From an uncultured Clostridia bacterium (GTDB lineage Bacteria; Bacillota; Clostridia; Christensenellales; Borkfalkiaceae), in the NCBI GenBank assembly GCA_934230055.1, contig CAKQEE010000066.1:1-6274 (forward strand): 6,274 nt of DNA, written 5' to 3'. This document shows, in pieces, positions 6,271-6,274 of this stretch; the stretch's first letter is position 1; each line of letters starts with the position of its first letter. The notes beneath the pieces were generated by a model. The model saw only the letters and a program-made list of their open reading frames with translations, did not search any database and was not told where the DNA came from. A program made the translations under genes and the position numbers.

Positions 6271-6274
6271 GAAA

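Overview
The window looks like a piece of a low-GC Gram-positive chromosome, most likely an uncultured member of the Clostridia (Bacillota). The reasons are an AT-rich intergenic background, a gyrB of 636 codons without the large insert found in gammaproteobacterial GyrB, AAGGAG-type ribosome binding sites, consensus SigA-type promoters with 17-bp spacers, U-tract hairpin terminators, and a tRNA gene that encodes its own CCA end. Species or genus cannot be read from the sequence alone.

Layout from left to right. Positions 2-436 (+) hold the 3' end of a membrane protein gene, probably the last transmembrane helices of a cation-translocating P-type ATPase; its 5' part lies outside the window. 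A bidirectional terminator (489-532) separates it from a convergent, stand-alone TfoX N-terminal-domain gene (626-940, -) that has its own promoter. Next come tRNA-Thr(GGU) (1055-1130, -), with its own consensus promoter and terminator, and then the gyrase operon gyrB-gyrA (5828 down to 1303, -), with a 17-nt intergenic gap, a strong extended -10 promoter upstream of gyrB and a long hairpin terminator after gyrA. Divergently from gyrB lies a 50-codon gene (6028-6180, +) for a tiny protein with four CxxC pairs, probably binding two zinc ions, closed by a terminator at the right edge.

GyrB and GyrA together form the A2B2 gyrase that introduces negative supercoils. All catalytic residues are visible in both subunits, and the fluoroquinolone-region Ser and Asp of GyrA are wild type. 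The other genes are separate transcription units with no obvious functional link to gyrase. There is no recF, dnaN or dnaA beside gyrB, so the operon is not in the classical origin-proximal arrangement, at least on this side.

Most of the window is ordinary housekeeping DNA and no new multi-gene system is evident. The items most worth a second look are the eight-cysteine microprotein, a 23-nt inverted repeat in the gyrB/microprotein divergent region, a Lys in place of the aminocoumarin-binding Arg of GyrB, and a run of eight C within the partial membrane protein gene.
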